A stretch of 64,000 nt of DNA. It comes from Stenomitos rutilans HA7619-LM2 (GTDB lineage Bacteria; Cyanobacteriota; Cyanobacteriia; Leptolyngbyales; Leptolyngbyaceae). The stretch covers positions 186,001-250,000 of the forward strand of contig JAHHIE010000001.1 in the NCBI GenBank assembly GCA_019358945.1, given 5' to 3'. Position numbers and translations under genes: made by a program. Under the pieces are notes generated by a model that made no database searches, had not been told where the DNA came from, and worked only from the letters and a program-made list of their open reading frames with translations. Position 1 is the stretch's first letter, and every line of letters starts with the position of its first letter. Below are positions 1 to 8,177 of this stretch, piece after piece.

Positions 1-342
1 GATTTCACCGGGTTGTCGCACCGACCAGGCCAGCATCATGCGTGGCAGCATTACTTCTGTGTAAGCCGCAGTCTGCAAGGCGATTTTGAGTAGATCTGAT
101 CGCGGATCACCCTGTCCAATGTCAGCTTCGAGTGCGTTTGTCCAAAGACGATCGCGGCTCGTGTCTGACATTGACGCAAAGAACAGCGCTTCTTTAGTGG
201 GGAAGTGCTTAAAAATACTGGCACTGGAAATACCCGCACGCTTTGCCACATCTACCGTTGTCGCGTTGAAGCCTTGTTCTAAAAAGACGGCGCGAGCGGC
301 CTCCAGAATCTGAGCCTGGGTAATGGTTGGAGTTCTAGCCAT
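1..342 (-). CDS. TetR/AcrR family transcriptional regulator (3' end outside window)
   Basis: Only the first 114 codons are present; the frame is still open at base 1, so the C-terminal ligand-binding part lies outside the window. The start is the ATG at 342 (protein begins MARTPTITQAQILEAARAVF). Residues 8-55 form the typical TetR helix-turn-helix: a helix with AARAVFLEQGF, then NATTVDVAKRAGIS and SASIFKHFPTKEALF, the last being the family's recognition helix and its YxHFxxKxxL-like signature. Members are usually one-component repressors that sense a small ligand and often control an adjacent gene. The ligand and target cannot be judged here. The family is certain; the specific role is unknown. 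Confidence 0.9.
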   Translation of the reverse strand, partial: MARTPTITQAQILEAARAVFLEQGFNATTVDVAKRAGISSASIFKHFPTKEALFFASMSDTSRDRLWTNALEADIGQGDPRSDLLKIALQTAAYTEVMLPRMMLAWSVRQPGEI

Positions 343-396
343 GAACAAATAGTAACTGATGAGTTATTTATTCGTCAAGGCGATGACATTCAGGTT

Positions 397-498
397 ATAC
401 CGATTTAAAGAATGATGACTACAGATCCATTGCTGGGTAGGGTCAAGGCAATGCCTTGACCCTACAGGGTGTGCCGCATTTTCAATTTAATTTGGTAT
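397..498. repeat. 102-bp palindromic element, copy A (diverged)
   Basis: One of four copies in the window of an element that starts ATACCGATTTAAAGAATGA, ends AATTTGGTAT and carries a central near-perfect palindrome (GTAGGGTCAAGGCAATGCC and its complement). The ends are short inverted repeats (ATACC...GGTAT). This copy differs from the other three at several positions, so it is probably older. It encodes nothing and lies between the divergent regulator at 342 and the gene ending at 608. Confidence 0.9.
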
Positions 499-607
499 TA
501 TCTGCATCAGCAGCACGTTCTGTTGACTGGGCTTGACCAATATCAACTTGTCCAGTTGTATTAAACCGCCACTAAAGCTGGAATTGATCAGCGAAAAATC
601 TCAAAAC

Positions 608-1411
608 TTAGCGCCCAATGCAGTCTTGTAGTTGAATGGTATTCACGTTGCGGTCAAACCTTTGAAACCGCCCCACTAAAGTTGCACGCTGATTGGTCTG
701 CAACGCGGCGACTGCAGCATCCTGGTTTTTAGCCATCGTACACAAAACCGTCGTTCGATTCGTCTTGTCTGTGGAGACCTTACTTGGTGCGGTTTGGCTG
801 CTGTCAAACGATACTGTATAAGAGCCAGCACTCTCTGCAATGTCGAGCACTTTGCCGTTTACCCGAAACGTTTTGCCAGTAAAATTCAAGCGCAGACGGG
901 CAGGGTTGTCTGCCGATTCTTTGACTTGTTTCGCGAGAGTTGCGGCATCGACTTCAATCGCCGTAGCATCATCCTTCACTGGCACAGCCGACACTGTATC
1001 GTCTTTGGGCAGCAATTGGTTAAGCGCACTACATAGGTGATCTCTAACGGTCTCTCGACGAGCGCCCACCCCACTCGGAAGGGTAAAGACCATTTCGACG
1101 TTGAGCAGAGTGCCGTCCACAGTGGCATAGACATCGATCGGCAAGGCACGCTGAAAGGCTGTAGCGGGATTTTCGGCTTTCATCACGCCCATGCTGGTAT
1201 CAGTGCTGATCGTCTTGATGCCATCGCGGGCCAGAATGGGACGCAACTGGGAAAACGTTTTCTCGACAGTGCCTCCCTCAATCTGAACTCGTGCAGCAAA
1301 GGCGCTGCCGTTGAAAAAATCACCTTTTTTCTGAAAGCTTTCTTCGCATGTAGCGGACAGAGCAGGACTGGCTATACCCACAAGTACTAGAGTCAAAATA
1401 ATGGATCGCAT
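608..1411 (-). CDS. Exported protein of unknown function, possible OB-fold C-terminus
   Basis: A 267-residue protein with a clear signal peptide (MRSIILTLVLVGIASPALSA, cleavage near residue 20), so it is probably periplasmic or secreted. The mature part begins with TCEESFQKKGDFF. The C-terminal 100 residues have the pattern of a small OB-fold of the tRNA_anti-like kind: a strand with FRVNGKVLDI, a strand with YTVSF, then VLCTMA, a RATLVGRF segment and a final LQDCIGR. This assignment is by pattern only. The three cysteines of the mature protein could form disulfides. No partner gene is evident; the neighbour upstream is divergent. I do not recognise a named family for the N-terminal half. Confidence 0.75.
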   Translation of the reverse strand: MRSIILTLVLVGIASPALSATCEESFQKKGDFFNGSAFAARVQIEGGTVEKTFSQLRPILARDGIKTISTDTSMGVMKAENPATAFQRALPIDVYATVDGTLLNVEMVFTLPSGVGARRETVRDHLCSALNQLLPKDDTVSAVPVKDDATAIEVDAATLAKQVKESADNPARLRLNFTGKTFRVNGKVLDIAESAGSYTVSFDSSQTAPSKVSTDKTNRTTVLCTMAKNQDAAVAALQTNQRATLVGRFQRFDRNVNTIQLQDCIGR

Positions 1412-1634
1412 ATTTGCTACGTCAGGAGAATGAACGGGTCATCTAGCCCAGCATGAACCAGCAAACTGTGGACGGCAAGAGATTTCAGGATGGACTTGAT
1501 TGAAACTTTAAATTGCTCTAGCGACAAAGAGCTCTCGCGATCGCACTCCAGATCTTGAGCAATCTGCCTTGGGGAGGTGTATTTGACCCGACTCAGCTTT
1601 AACAATCAAGCGTAGGCAATGGGGATCGCCTGTT

Positions 1635-2297
1635 ATGGCACGATCGCTGACACTCTGGTTGATTTGGCTTGGTTTCATTCTTTATGTGCTGTTTTTGGCT
1701 CCGCCCTTACAGCCTGATACGTTTCAACCCCTGCAAGCGCTATTAACAGGACACCTTCCGTCGATTAATCCAGTGATTCTGTCGCTGTTTAGCCTGGTGG
1801 GTATTTGGCTCTTGATCTACAGTTGCCTCATTTTTGCCGATGGCAGAATGCAGTCCTTATCGGCGTGGATGTTTATGCTGGCCTCGATCGTCACTGGCGT
1901 GATTGCGCTCATTCCCTACCTGGCGTTGCGTCAGCCCAATCAATCCTTTGCGGGTGAAAAAGATCCCTGGCTGGCTGTACTAGATTCGCAAAAGACTGGC
2001 ATCGTTTTAACGATCAGCACGATGCTGCTGCTGCTTTTTGCCCTTGTGTGTGGCGATTGGGCTGCTTTTGCGCAGGAGTTTGTGACCAATCGGTTTGTGT
2101 ATGGCATGAGTCTTGCCTTTTGTCTGTTCTGTGTGCTGTTCCCCTACCCCACGCTGTTACAAGATGATATGGCGCGACGTGGGTTGGCAAACGATTCTCG
2201 CCTCTTTCAAGTGGCTGTATGGGTTCCCTTGCTAGGGCCTCTCGCCTACTTGTGTCTGCGTCCTTCGCTGCTGGCCTTTCGGTTTGGTAATGCTTAA
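1635..2297 (+). CDS. Multi-pass membrane protein of unknown function
   Basis: A 220-residue hydrophobic protein with about six membrane segments, at roughly residues 5-23, 45-66, 76-95, 123-143, 155-172 and 190-212. Between segments it has QPNQSFAGEKDPWLAVLDSQ, FPYPTLLQDDMARRG and PLLGPLAYLCLRPSL. It resembles uncharacterised integral membrane proteins shared by cyanobacteria and plastids, but I cannot name a function. The ATG at 1635 is used; a short purine stretch (GGGGATCG) precedes it. It stands alone, divergent from the exported protein upstream. Confidence 0.75.
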   Translation: MARSLTLWLIWLGFILYVLFLAPPLQPDTFQPLQALLTGHLPSINPVILSLFSLVGIWLLIYSCLIFADGRMQSLSAWMFMLASIVTGVIALIPYLALRQPNQSFAGEKDPWLAVLDSQKTGIVLTISTMLLLLFALVCGDWAAFAQEFVTNRFVYGMSLAFCLFCVLFPYPTLLQDDMARRGLANDSRLFQVAVWVPLLGPLAYLCLRPSLLAFRFGNA

Positions 2298-2399
2298 GCG
2301 CACCGTTGCTTTGAAGCGTTAGTGGGTGTAACGGAGCGTTTCTACTGTTCGGAACTGAACGGATCTTTGCTTTCGCAACTATTACTGTGGATCATTAAG

Positions 2400-2801
2400 T
2401 AGGACTTACGCATTTGGCCCCCAAACTCCTAATTCTGGGTATTGGCTTGGTTCCCCTTTCTTGAATGACTAAAGCAGGGTGGTTTCATACAAGGAAATCA
2501 AATGAGCAACGGATGGCAAACCGCTGAAATGGATGGGTTATACCGATTTAAAGAATGACGGCTACAGATCAATCGGTGGGTAGGGGCAAGGCATTGCCTT
2601 GCCCCTACAGGATGTGTCGCATTTTCAATTCAAATTGGTATTAGGTGGCTTTTTGTTTGGGTTATCTGTTTCATCCGCTCCACAATCTGTTGCCAACCTT
2701 TTTTCTTCTGATACATGAAACCACCCTGCTTTCTTGAATGACTAAAGGGCTATGAATTGGGAGCTAGAGGGCGAAAGATGACCGCTTTTGCGTAAGTCCT
2801 A
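2400..2801. mobile_element. Nested MITE-like element with TAGGACTTACGCA ends
   Basis: The outer element begins TAGGACTTACGCA at 2400 and ends TGCGTAAGTCCTA at 2801, a perfect 13-bp terminal inverted repeat, and has no coding capacity. Inside it sits a second element with 14-bp inverted ends CAGGGTGGTTTCAT, flanked on both sides by the 19-bp direct repeat CTTTCTTGAATGACTAAAG. Inside that sits a copy of the 102-bp palindromic element (2540-2641). The outer right end stops 22 bp before the crp-type gene at 2824, so the element makes up that gene's whole upstream region. No transposase is present; mobilisation in trans is inference. Confidence 0.85.
2540..2641. repeat. 102-bp palindromic element, copy B
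   Basis: Almost identical to the copies at 34564 and 47305. It has terminal ATACC/GGTAT inverted repeats and the central palindrome GTAGGGGCAAGGCATTGCC with its complement. It is the innermost layer of the nested element at 2400-2801. Confidence 0.95.
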
Positions 2802-2823
2802 CCACCCTGTTTTTGAGGCTTCT

Positions 2824-3522
2824 ATGACCGCTGAAAATCAAATACTGGCCGCGCTCCCGGCGGATGTACACGATCGATTGACGCCTCACCTTGATCAAGT
2901 CACTTTATCTCAAGGTACGATCATTCACCATCCTGGCGAACCCTTGACCCAAGTCTATTTCCCGCTTAACTGTCTCCTCTCAATCACGCTTGCCATGCAA
3001 GATGGGATGACAGCAGAGGTTGGGATGGTCGGCAGTCGGGAAGTGTTAGGTCTTAATGCTGTGATGGGCATACGTGAAAGCACACAGACGACCTACATCG
3101 CCCAAGTTGGAGGCGACGCGATGAAAATTGAGGCTCAGATCTTGCGTCAAGAGTTCGAGCGTCATGCTGAACTATATGAGTTGCTCTTACGCTATACGCA
3201 GGCATTTTTGGCGCAGGTTTCGCAAACGGCGGCTTGCAACGCACTTCATACGCTCGATCAACGCCTGCCGCGCTGGTTGCTTGAAACGCAAACGCGCATT
3301 CAGTCCAATTACCTGCCTCTAACGCAGGAGTTTATTGCTGAGATGCTGGGCGTGCGGCGATCGGGGGTGACGCAGGCGGCGCAACGGCTGCAAGAGCGCA
3401 AACTGATTCAATATCGGCGGGGTAAGGTTCAAATCTTCAACCAGACGGCGCTAGAAGCCTCTGCTTGTGAATGCTTTAAAGCCACTCAAGCGGAGTATGC
3501 GCGCCTGTTGAGGGAATCATAA
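2824..3522 (+). CDS. Crp/Fnr family transcriptional regulator
   Basis: A 232-residue one-component regulator. Residues 10-120 form a cyclic-nucleotide-binding-type beta-roll (PLTQVYFPLNCLLSIT, then MVGSREVLGLNAVMG). The roll lacks the classical cAMP-contact motif, so the ligand is unknown. Residues 150-215 carry the winged helix: DQRLPRWLLETQTRI, then LTQEFIAEMLGVRRSGVTQA as the helix-turn-helix and LIQYRRGKVQIF as the wing. I chose the ATG at 2824, preceded by GAGG; an upstream TTG frame runs into the MITE end and is not believable. It is followed after about 40 bp by a receiver-like gene on the same strand, so the two may be co-transcribed. Confidence 0.9.
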   Translation: MTAENQILAALPADVHDRLTPHLDQVTLSQGTIIHHPGEPLTQVYFPLNCLLSITLAMQDGMTAEVGMVGSREVLGLNAVMGIRESTQTTYIAQVGGDAMKIEAQILRQEFERHAELYELLLRYTQAFLAQVSQTAACNALHTLDQRLPRWLLETQTRIQSNYLPLTQEFIAEMLGVRRSGVTQAAQRLQERKLIQYRRGKVQIFNQTALEASACECFKATQAEYARLLRES

Positions 3523-3565
3523 TAAGTCAAACGCAGCTTGCCTTTTGTCCTTCCTCTTACGAACA

Positions 3566-3967
3566 ATGAACCAGCGACACACTCTATCACCTCGCCTTTT
3601 TGTCGTTGAACCCGATAACGATGTCCGGCCCAGTTTGAAGACTAATCTGCAAAATTGGGGGTATGACGTCATTATGGCGCTGGACGAAGCCGATGCGATA
3701 CAGCGATCGCAGGGAGTCCATCAACAGTTTGGCCTCATCCTACTCAATCAATACAAGCAACCAATTGAGGCGACGCTGGCGATCGGGCAAAGAATTCGTG
3801 AAAACACAAAACCTGCTCGTGATGTACCGATTCTCATCCTGGCGGAGCAGTACGGGGACGATCTGGAAGGACAAAACGTCCCGATCGGCGACCATGAGTA
3901 TGTGTTGTATCTAGAAGATGCAGAACAGTTGAAGGTCATGCTCCAGCGTTTATGTCCGGTGGCTTGA
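3566..3967 (+). CDS. Degenerate response-regulator receiver protein (no phospho-acceptor Asp)
   Basis: A 133-residue stand-alone CheY-like fold. The acidic pocket survives as E15 and D17 (LFVVEPDNDV). The position that normally holds the phosphorylated aspartate reads LILLNQYKQP, with N61 in place of Asp. The helix-strand pattern continues through VPILILAEQYG, with no usual Thr/Lys pair clearly visible. It would therefore act, if functional, as a phosphorylation-independent (pseudo-receiver) protein. The ATG at 3566 was preferred to a TTG 21 bp upstream. It follows the Crp-type regulator on the same strand, which suggests a regulatory pair, but that is inference. Confidence 0.8.
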   Translation: MNQRHTLSPRLFVVEPDNDVRPSLKTNLQNWGYDVIMALDEADAIQRSQGVHQQFGLILLNQYKQPIEATLAIGQRIRENTKPARDVPILILAEQYGDDLEGQNVPIGDHEYVLYLEDAEQLKVMLQRLCPVA

Positions 3968-4260
3968 AGCATTGGTGTGACCTTGCTGGCAGACCGTCAG
4001 CCGCGCGCTTTCGGATCATCTAACAGATTGTTAGCTTTAGTGAATGGGGCAATGGGTGGCTGAGTGCCTGTACTGAACGACTCGTTGACGCCTCCACCCA
4101 TCCATGCGCTGCTCAACAGGGCGATGGCACTTTACCTCTTGCCTTGATAAAATCCTGAAGGCGTTTGGCTGTGAATGTCTAAAAGCCCTGGTGCTGTCAT
4201 GGCTCTAGCCTCAAGCAACGTTGGAAAAGTGCTTTAGTGCGACACGCGATCGAAAAGCTC

Positions 4261-4842
4261 ATGTTTAAACGCTTTAGTTTTTTAATGTCAGGCATTTCGG
4301 CTGTCCTCATGACCATGCCTGCTGGCGCGATCGCCCCCGGCGCAGACAAAATCGGTGCCTGTGGTAGCTTTACGGCGAGTAAATATCGCGTTTCGGGTAA
4401 TCAACTCATTGTCAAAATCAGCCAACGTACGGCCTATGGTTATTTGCTGGACTGGAGCGTTAAGCCGTATGGTGCGGCGGGCTACTGCTTTGTGACTAAC
4501 GCCAACCAAACGACGCAATGGGTGGTGCGACGCGGCCCCCGTCCCGAAACCATTGCGCTTGGCCCCAATGAAAAACTCTTCTCAAATCTCCCCGGTTACG
4601 GCGACGTTGTTGTGAACCGAGGGCAGAGCGCGACTGGCGACAAGCAATATTTTTTGGTGCGCCCTATCAGCACAGCGAGAAGCCTGACCTGGTATGCCCG
4701 ATGTGGCAACAATCGCGATCAGGTTTACGATGCCAGCGGTCAATACGTCGGCTACGATGCCCGCATGAGCGTCATGTTTCCCTACGTTTGCGAGTTTAGT
4801 CCTCTCAAGCCCAACCCGCCGCTTCGCCCTCAGCCAAAATAG
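4261..4842 (+). CDS. Exported protein of unknown function
   Basis: A 193-residue protein with a signal peptide ([20 protein letters not shown], cleaved near AGAIA). The mature region has six or so cysteines (GACGSF, GYCFVT, YARCGNN, YVCEF) that could pair as disulfides in the periplasm, and a proline-rich end ([12 protein letters not shown]). The ATG at 4261 gives a normal signal peptide; a GTG 24 bp upstream only adds residues before it. It is followed after 32 bp by an rRNA-modifying enzyme gene, but no functional link is apparent. The family is not recognised. Confidence 0.75.
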   Translation: MFKRFSFLMSGISAVLMTMPAGAIAPGADKIGACGSFTASKYRVSGNQLIVKISQRTAYGYLLDWSVKPYGAAGYCFVTNANQTTQWVVRRGPRPETIALGPNEKLFSNLPGYGDVVVNRGQSATGDKQYFLVRPISTARSLTWYARCGNNRDQVYDASGQYVGYDARMSVMFPYVCEFSPLKPNPPLRPQPK

Positions 4843-4874
4843 ACGAACCCTTCGTTGATATTGCTTCTAAGCCT

Positions 4875-5462
4875 GTGCCCTACCGCTACCTGCTGTTCTA
4901 TAAACCCTATGATGTGCTGTGCCAGTTTACGGATGACGGCTCAAATGGGGTGCGGCGCACGCTCAAAGACTACGTTCCGGTGACGGGCGTGTATCCAGTG
5001 GGGCGGCTCGATCGTGACAGTGAAGGACTGCTCCTGCTGACCAATCACGGCTCCTTGCAGCATCGCTTGAGTGACCCCAAGTTTCAGCATCCGCGTACTT
5101 ATTGGGTGCAGGTCGAGCGAGTGCCCGATGCGGCGGCGCTGCAACAGCTACGGCAGGGGGTAATCATTCAGGGCACTAAAACACGTCCAGCGACGGTCAC
5201 GCTATTGGCAGAAGAACCAGCGTTGCCGCCACGCGATCCGCCCATTCGGTTTCGTAAAACGGTGCCGACAGCATGGTTAGAACTAACGCTGACAGAAGGG
5301 CGTAATCGACAGGTGCGTCGGATGACAGCTACAGTCAATTTTCCCACGTTGCGACTGGTGCGGACGGCGATCGGGCACCTTCAACTCACCGGACTCGCCC
5401 CCGGTCAATGGCGCGATCTAACTCCCGCAGAACTCCGCCCGTTGCAAGCCCTTTGTCAGTAG
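4875..5462 (+). CDS. rluE: 23S rRNA pseudouridine synthase, RluE-type
   Basis: A 195-residue RsuA/RluB-E family enzyme that isomerises a uridine in 23S rRNA to pseudouridine (U2457 in E. coli, if it is a true RluE). The catalytic motif [15 protein letters not shown], with its Asp, is at residues 42-56. Downstream [14 protein letters not shown] is the family's second signature. There is no N-terminal S4 domain, which fits RluE and not RsuA or RluB. The start is a GTG at 4875 giving [15 protein letters not shown], the normal RluE N-terminus. It ends 11 bp before map, so the two are probably co-transcribed. Confidence 0.88.
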   Translation: MPYRYLLFYKPYDVLCQFTDDGSNGVRRTLKDYVPVTGVYPVGRLDRDSEGLLLLTNHGSLQHRLSDPKFQHPRTYWVQVERVPDAAALQQLRQGVIIQGTKTRPATVTLLAEEPALPPRDPPIRFRKTVPTAWLELTLTEGRNRQVRRMTATVNFPTLRLVRTAIGHLQLTGLAPGQWRDLTPAELRPLQALCQ

Positions 5463-5473
5463 AATAGTGGTCT

Positions 5474-6259
5474 ATGGAACGCGAAGTCATTACTCTCCTG
5501 TCCCCAAGGGAAATCGACAAAATGCGTCAGGCGGGACACCTGGCAGCAGAACTGTTGCATCACCTTTCTTCCCTGGTGCAGCCCGGTGTGAGCACCCTCG
5601 CACTCAACGACGAAGCCGAACGATGGACTCAAGCGCATGGGGCGAAGAGTGCCCCGTTGGGCTATAAAGGGTTCCCCAAATCCATTTGCACCAGTGTGAA
5701 TGAGGTGGTTTGTCACGGCATTCCAAACGCTAAGCAAATTCTGAAAGATGGCGACATCATCAACATTGATGTCACGGTCATTTTGGACGGCTATCACGGC
5801 GATACGTCCAGGATGTTTTTTGTTGGCGAGCCGTCTTCGATCGCCCGTAAACTCGTCGAAGTCACCGATGAATGCCGTCGTCGAGGCATTGCTGCGGTGA
5901 AGCCCGGTGCCAAGATTGGCGACATTGGTGCAGCCATTCAGGAGTATGCAGAATCGCAAGGGTTCTCAGTGGTGCAAGATTTTGTGGGACACGGCATCAG
6001 CAAAATCTTTCATACTGCGCCTCAAATTCCCCACTACGGCAAAGCCGGTACGGGCAAAAAACTGCGCTCAGGCATGGTGTTCACCATCGAGCCGATGATC
6101 AACGAAGGCACCTGGGAAGTGAAAGTCCTCGCCGATAAGTGGACGGCAGTGACGCGCGATCGCAAACTTTCTGCTCAGTGCGAACACACGATCGCCGTTA
6201 CCGATACAGGCGTCGAAATTCTCACCCCCTATCCTGGCGAGGATACGCTCAACACGTAA
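5474..6259 (+). CDS. map: Type I methionine aminopeptidase
   Basis: A 261-residue cytosolic metalloprotease that removes the initiator methionine from nascent proteins. All five metal ligands are present: D99 and D110 (NIDVTVILDGYHGDTSR), H173 (VGHGI), E206 (FTIEPM) and E237 (QCEHT); the substrate-contact H81 (VCHGIP) is also kept. Length and pita-bread fold order are normal for the cyanobacterial short form without a zinc-finger N-terminus. It is 11 bp downstream of rluE. Confidence 0.96.
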   Translation: MEREVITLLSPREIDKMRQAGHLAAELLHHLSSLVQPGVSTLALNDEAERWTQAHGAKSAPLGYKGFPKSICTSVNEVVCHGIPNAKQILKDGDIINIDVTVILDGYHGDTSRMFFVGEPSSIARKLVEVTDECRRRGIAAVKPGAKIGDIGAAIQEYAESQGFSVVQDFVGHGISKIFHTAPQIPHYGKAGTGKKLRSGMVFTIEPMINEGTWEVKVLADKWTAVTRDRKLSAQCEHTIAVTDTGVEILTPYPGEDTLNT

Positions 6260-6356
6260 GGCTATCTTGGCAATGAGTGCCCCCCATCTATATGAGCCTG
6301 TTACATGAGCCTGTGCAATCACTGCCTACCTGAATCAGTTTTATGCCATTGAGCGA

Positions 6357-6524
6357 TCAATCGTCCCCTTCAGAAAACGAATCGCCGCATCGACCAGGCG
6401 AATCAACTCGTCGAGAACGCGCATTAATTCGTTGAATCGGTAAATTGCTTCATCAAGTAAGCGAATCAATCCATCAGTAGAACGCATTGACCTGTTGATC
6501 GATCGAATTGCCCCATCAAGATGA
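6357..6524. repeat. 21-bp tandem repeat array 1 (8 units)
   Basis: Eight adjacent 21-bp units with consensus close to CGAATCAACCCATCAAGAAG plus one base. The spacing is exact from 6357 to 6524, but the units are diverged. It fills most of the 297-bp gap between map and the Rpn-type gene. Compare the arrays at 11936 and 58902, which have the same period. Confidence 0.85.
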
Positions 6525-6541
6525 AGGAATGGTAAAGGCTA

Positions 6542-6554
6542 TGTCACAATGACA
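6542..6554. promoter_or_regulatory. Small inverted repeat before the Rpn-type gene
   Basis: TGTCA-CAA-TGACA ends two bases before the ATG at 6557. Its position over the start region could allow repressor binding or a short RNA hairpin; there is no direct support for either. Confidence 0.3.
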
Positions 6555-6556
6555 CG

Positions 6557-7405
6557 ATGTTCGACAACATCTGCAAATTTTTGGTGGAAGCCTTTCCCAC
6601 CGATTTCGCCACCTGGCTGCTTGGAGAACCCATCACGCTCACGGAGCTAAGTCCATCGGAACTCTCGTTAGAGCCAATCCGCGCTGATGCTTTGATCTTG
6701 CTGCAAGCCGAGACAGTGGTGTTGCATCTAGAGTTCCAAACACAGCCCAAGCCAGACATTCCCTTTCGCATGGTTGATTACCGCTTGCGGGTCTATCGCC
6801 GCTTTCCTCACAAACGGATGCGACAGGTGGTGCTTTACTTACAGCCAACGACTTCCGATCGAGCACGGCAAACGACATTTGAGCTGGAAAGCACTCGTCA
6901 CGAGTTTACAGTCATCCGTTTGTGGGAACAACCGACTCATGCGTTCCTCCAGTCTCCTGGCTTGTTACCCTTTGCTGTCTTAAGTCAAACAGCCGATCGC
7001 CTTGGCACGCTTCAGCAAGTCGCGCAAAAAATTGATCAGATTGCGGATGCCCGCACCCAGAGCAATGTGGCAGCCTCAACGTTCATTCTAGCTGGGCTAC
7101 TATTGGAGCAGGCAGCGATTCAACAAGTCTTGCGGAGGGATGTGATGCAAGAGTCAGTCACCTATCAAGCTATCAAAGCTGAAGGACGACAAGAAGGACG
7201 ACAAGAAGGGCGACAAGAAGGACGACAAGAAGGAGAACGATCGCTCGTCCTCCGCTTGCTGACGCGCCAAGTTGGAGATGTTCCAGCGACACTTCGCTCA
7301 CGCATCGAAACTCTGTCGTTGGAGCAGCTAGAGACTCTAGGTGAAGCGCTCTTGTCGTTCAACGTGATCGCGGATTTGGAGCGGTGGTTTGACGACTTGG
7401 AGTAG
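6557..7405 (+). CDS. Rpn family recombination-promoting nuclease-like protein (DUF4351 C-terminus)
   Basis: A 282-residue protein of the PD-(D/E)XK Rpn/putative transposase group common in cyanobacteria. The N-terminal nuclease-like domain includes RADALILLQAETVVLHLEFQ (the E-x-Q strand) and PDIPFRMVDYRLRVYRRF. Residues 214-230 are a Gly-Arg-Gln-Glu repeat (four GRQE units encoded by a 12-bp DNA repeat, 7183-7230). The end (LRLLTRQVG...LETLGEALLSFNVIADLERWF) is the DUF4351 helical tail. Rpn proteins in E. coli are DNA endonucleases that promote RecA-independent recombination; activity here is inferred. Confidence 0.85.
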   Translation: MFDNICKFLVEAFPTDFATWLLGEPITLTELSPSELSLEPIRADALILLQAETVVLHLEFQTQPKPDIPFRMVDYRLRVYRRFPHKRMRQVVLYLQPTTSDRARQTTFELESTRHEFTVIRLWEQPTHAFLQSPGLLPFAVLSQTADRLGTLQQVAQKIDQIADARTQSNVAASTFILAGLLLEQAAIQQVLRRDVMQESVTYQAIKAEGRQEGRQEGRQEGRQEGERSLVLRLLTRQVGDVPATLRSRIETLSLEQLETLGEALLSFNVIADLERWFDDLE

Positions 7406-7538
7406 CGCGGCCACCACACCCTTCCATCGTCTTTTCCACCAGATCAATCACGCCTATGTTCGCTATTCAGCAGTTTTATAGGCAACACCAGCCGTCTTAC
7501 TCATTGTCGCTATTGGGCAGTCCTTAAAGGAGATTTGC

Positions 7539-8177
7539 ATGCCGTCCGCTCGACTCGCACAGCAGATTCAGTTTGTGATTGAAGTTGATAAGCTCAAGCA
7601 AGTGCTGCGACAAACCTTACTCACGAATGGCTCCCGTCGCGAAAATAGCGCTGAGCATTCCTGGCACATTGCGCTGATGGCGATCGTCCTGGCCGAATAT
7701 GCACCAGCCTCGATCGATGTCCTGCATGTGATCAAACTGCTGCTGCTGCACGATCTGGTGGAAATCGATGCAGGCGACACATTTTGCTACGACGAGCAGG
7801 GCAACCAGAGCAAAGCCGATCGCGAAACTCAGGCCGCCGATCGCCTCTTTGGTTTGTTGCCACCCGATCAGGCTGTAGCTTTTCGTGCCTTGTGGGATGA
7901 GTTTGAAGCCCAGGAAACGCCTGCTGCCCAATTTGCAGCCGCGCTCGATCGCCTTCAGCCCCTCCTCAACAACCAGCAAACGGGCGGACATACCTGGAAA
8001 CTGCACCAGGTCACCAGCGATAAAGTGCTTCAGCGGATGGCTCCCATTCAGGTTGGCGCGCCAGCATTGTGGACCGTTGTGCAACAGGTCATTGATGACT
8101 GCATCGCAGCGGGTCATCTAAAAGAACCCACGACGGAAGAAACTGGGGTCGGTAATTTGGATGCGGCCATACCCTAA
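7539..8177 (+). CDS. HD-domain phosphohydrolase (YfbR/HDDC2-like)
   Basis: A 212-residue protein with an HD metal-binding domain: H40 (SAEHSWH), H71-D72 (LLLHDLVEIDAGD) and a downstream Asp near residue 137 (ALDRLQPLLNN). This matches the HDDC2/YfbR group, many of which are 5'-deoxynucleotidases acting on nucleoside monophosphates. The substrate here is inferred. AGGAG at about 7528 precedes the ATG. The last 60 bp overlap tail-to-tail with the DUF2808 gene on the other strand, so the C-terminal 20 residues share DNA with that gene. Confidence 0.88.
   Translation: MPSARLAQQIQFVIEVDKLKQVLRQTLLTNGSRRENSAEHSWHIALMAIVLAEYAPASIDVLHVIKLLLLHDLVEIDAGDTFCYDEQGNQSKADRETQAADRLFGLLPPDQAVAFRALWDEFEAQETPAAQFAAALDRLQPLLNNQQTGGHTWKLHQVTSDKVLQRMAPIQVGAPALWTVVQQVIDDCIAAGHLKEPTTEETGVGNLDAAIP

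Noticed and set aside
1417-1605. A 62-codon minus-strand frame just upstream of the exported-protein gene
   Set aside because: It has no recognisable family, no convincing ribosome binding site and ends 5 bp before the next start; I could not tell it from chance.
2788-2823. A TTG start for the Crp-type regulator
   Set aside because: It lies inside the right end of the MITE; the ATG at 2824 has a GAGG motif and fits the family.
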